This document shows positions 5,545 to 5,677 of a stretch of DNA of 5,677 nt, piece by piece. The stretch lies in the NCBI GenBank assembly GCA_020629335.1, contig JAHDDN010000371.1:1-5677 (forward strand). Direction: 5' to 3'. Numbering within the stretch: position 1 is the first letter of the stretch; every line of letters starts with the position of its first letter. The notes beneath the pieces are model-generated. The model worked only from the letters and a program-made list of their open reading frames with translations. It had not been told where the DNA came from and made no database searches. Source of the DNA: Chitinophagales bacterium. GTDB lineage: Bacteria; Bacteroidota; Bacteroidia; Chitinophagales; UBA2359. The translations under genes and the position numbers were made by a program.

Positions 5545-5677
5545 ATGGATTCACTCAAACCCAACATTCATCAATCTACTACACTCCCTTCCACCTTCTA
5601 TTCTGACAATAGCATTTGGGAACAAATCAAAGAAAGTGTTTTCACCCAAACTTGGCAATGGGTCGGCGATCAAAAAG
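5545..5677 (+). CDS. Probable Rieske-type ring-hydroxylating oxygenase alpha subunit, N-terminus; cut by window edge
   Basis: An open frame begins at ATG 5545, 2 bp after the helicase stop, and runs 44 codons to the edge. The residues TLPSTFYSDNSIWEQIKE followed by SVFTQTWQWVGD match the entry segment of Rieske non-heme iron oxygenase alpha subunits (the LP..FY.D...F..E...F...W..VG pattern), which precedes the [2Fe-2S] Rieske domain. The cluster-binding CxH and CxxH motifs and the iron site would lie beyond the window, so the assignment rests on this short segment alone. If correct, the enzyme would hydroxylate an aromatic ring or a quaternary amine with electrons from a reductase. The link with the helicase looks like simple operon proximity rather than shared function. 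Confidence 0.7.
   Translation, partial: MDSLKPNIHQSTTLPSTFYSDNSIWEQIKESVFTQTWQWVGDQK

Overview
The window looks like a chromosomal segment of a Bacteroidota bacterium, possibly a Saprospiraceae-like lineage. This is inferred from low-GC coding DNA, weak or absent Shine-Dalgarno sequences, Bacteroidota-style protein sequences, and the 'VGADL.VRP'-coding palindromic repeats that litter many genomes of this phylum. The exact genus cannot be told from the sequence.

Region 1-1280 is a repeat-rich accessory stretch. It opens with the 5' part of a minus-strand REP-associated tyrosine transposase (RAYT, IS200/IS605-like; 1-485, running off the left edge). After the HUH motif its reading frame contains a 23-codon tandem repeat carrying the same palindrome that is scattered through the next kilobase. 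Further copies lie at 549-583, 599-629, 699-732, 747-780 and 1088-1117, mostly as head-to-head pairs within a duplicated ~120-bp composite unit. At about 931-1067 is a candidate structured RNA that folds into a long hairpin of four consecutive helices. It is followed directly by a perfect 22-bp inverted repeat (1068-1142) whose loop is occupied by a palindrome copy. A second, unrelated AT-rich repeat pair (1154-1279) follows and supplies the last codons of the next gene.

Region 1268-4071 is a minus-strand two-gene unit. A 746-residue RND/MMPL-type membrane exporter is read first. After a 23-bp gap comes a 179-residue YdjM/DUF457-type membrane-bound metal-dependent hydrolase.

Region 4072-4201 is a divergent promoter region. 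From it a plus-strand unit runs rightward: a complete DEAD-box-type RNA helicase (4202-5542, motif II is DEVD) and, 2 bp later, the N-terminus of a probable Rieske-type ring-hydroxylating oxygenase alpha subunit, cut by the right edge.

The protein-coding part is ordinary. The interesting material is in the first 1.3 kb: transposase-associated palindromes in coding frame, compensatory arm changes between copies, the long-hairpin RNA, and a palindrome sitting inside another palindrome. I see no convincing new multi-gene system.
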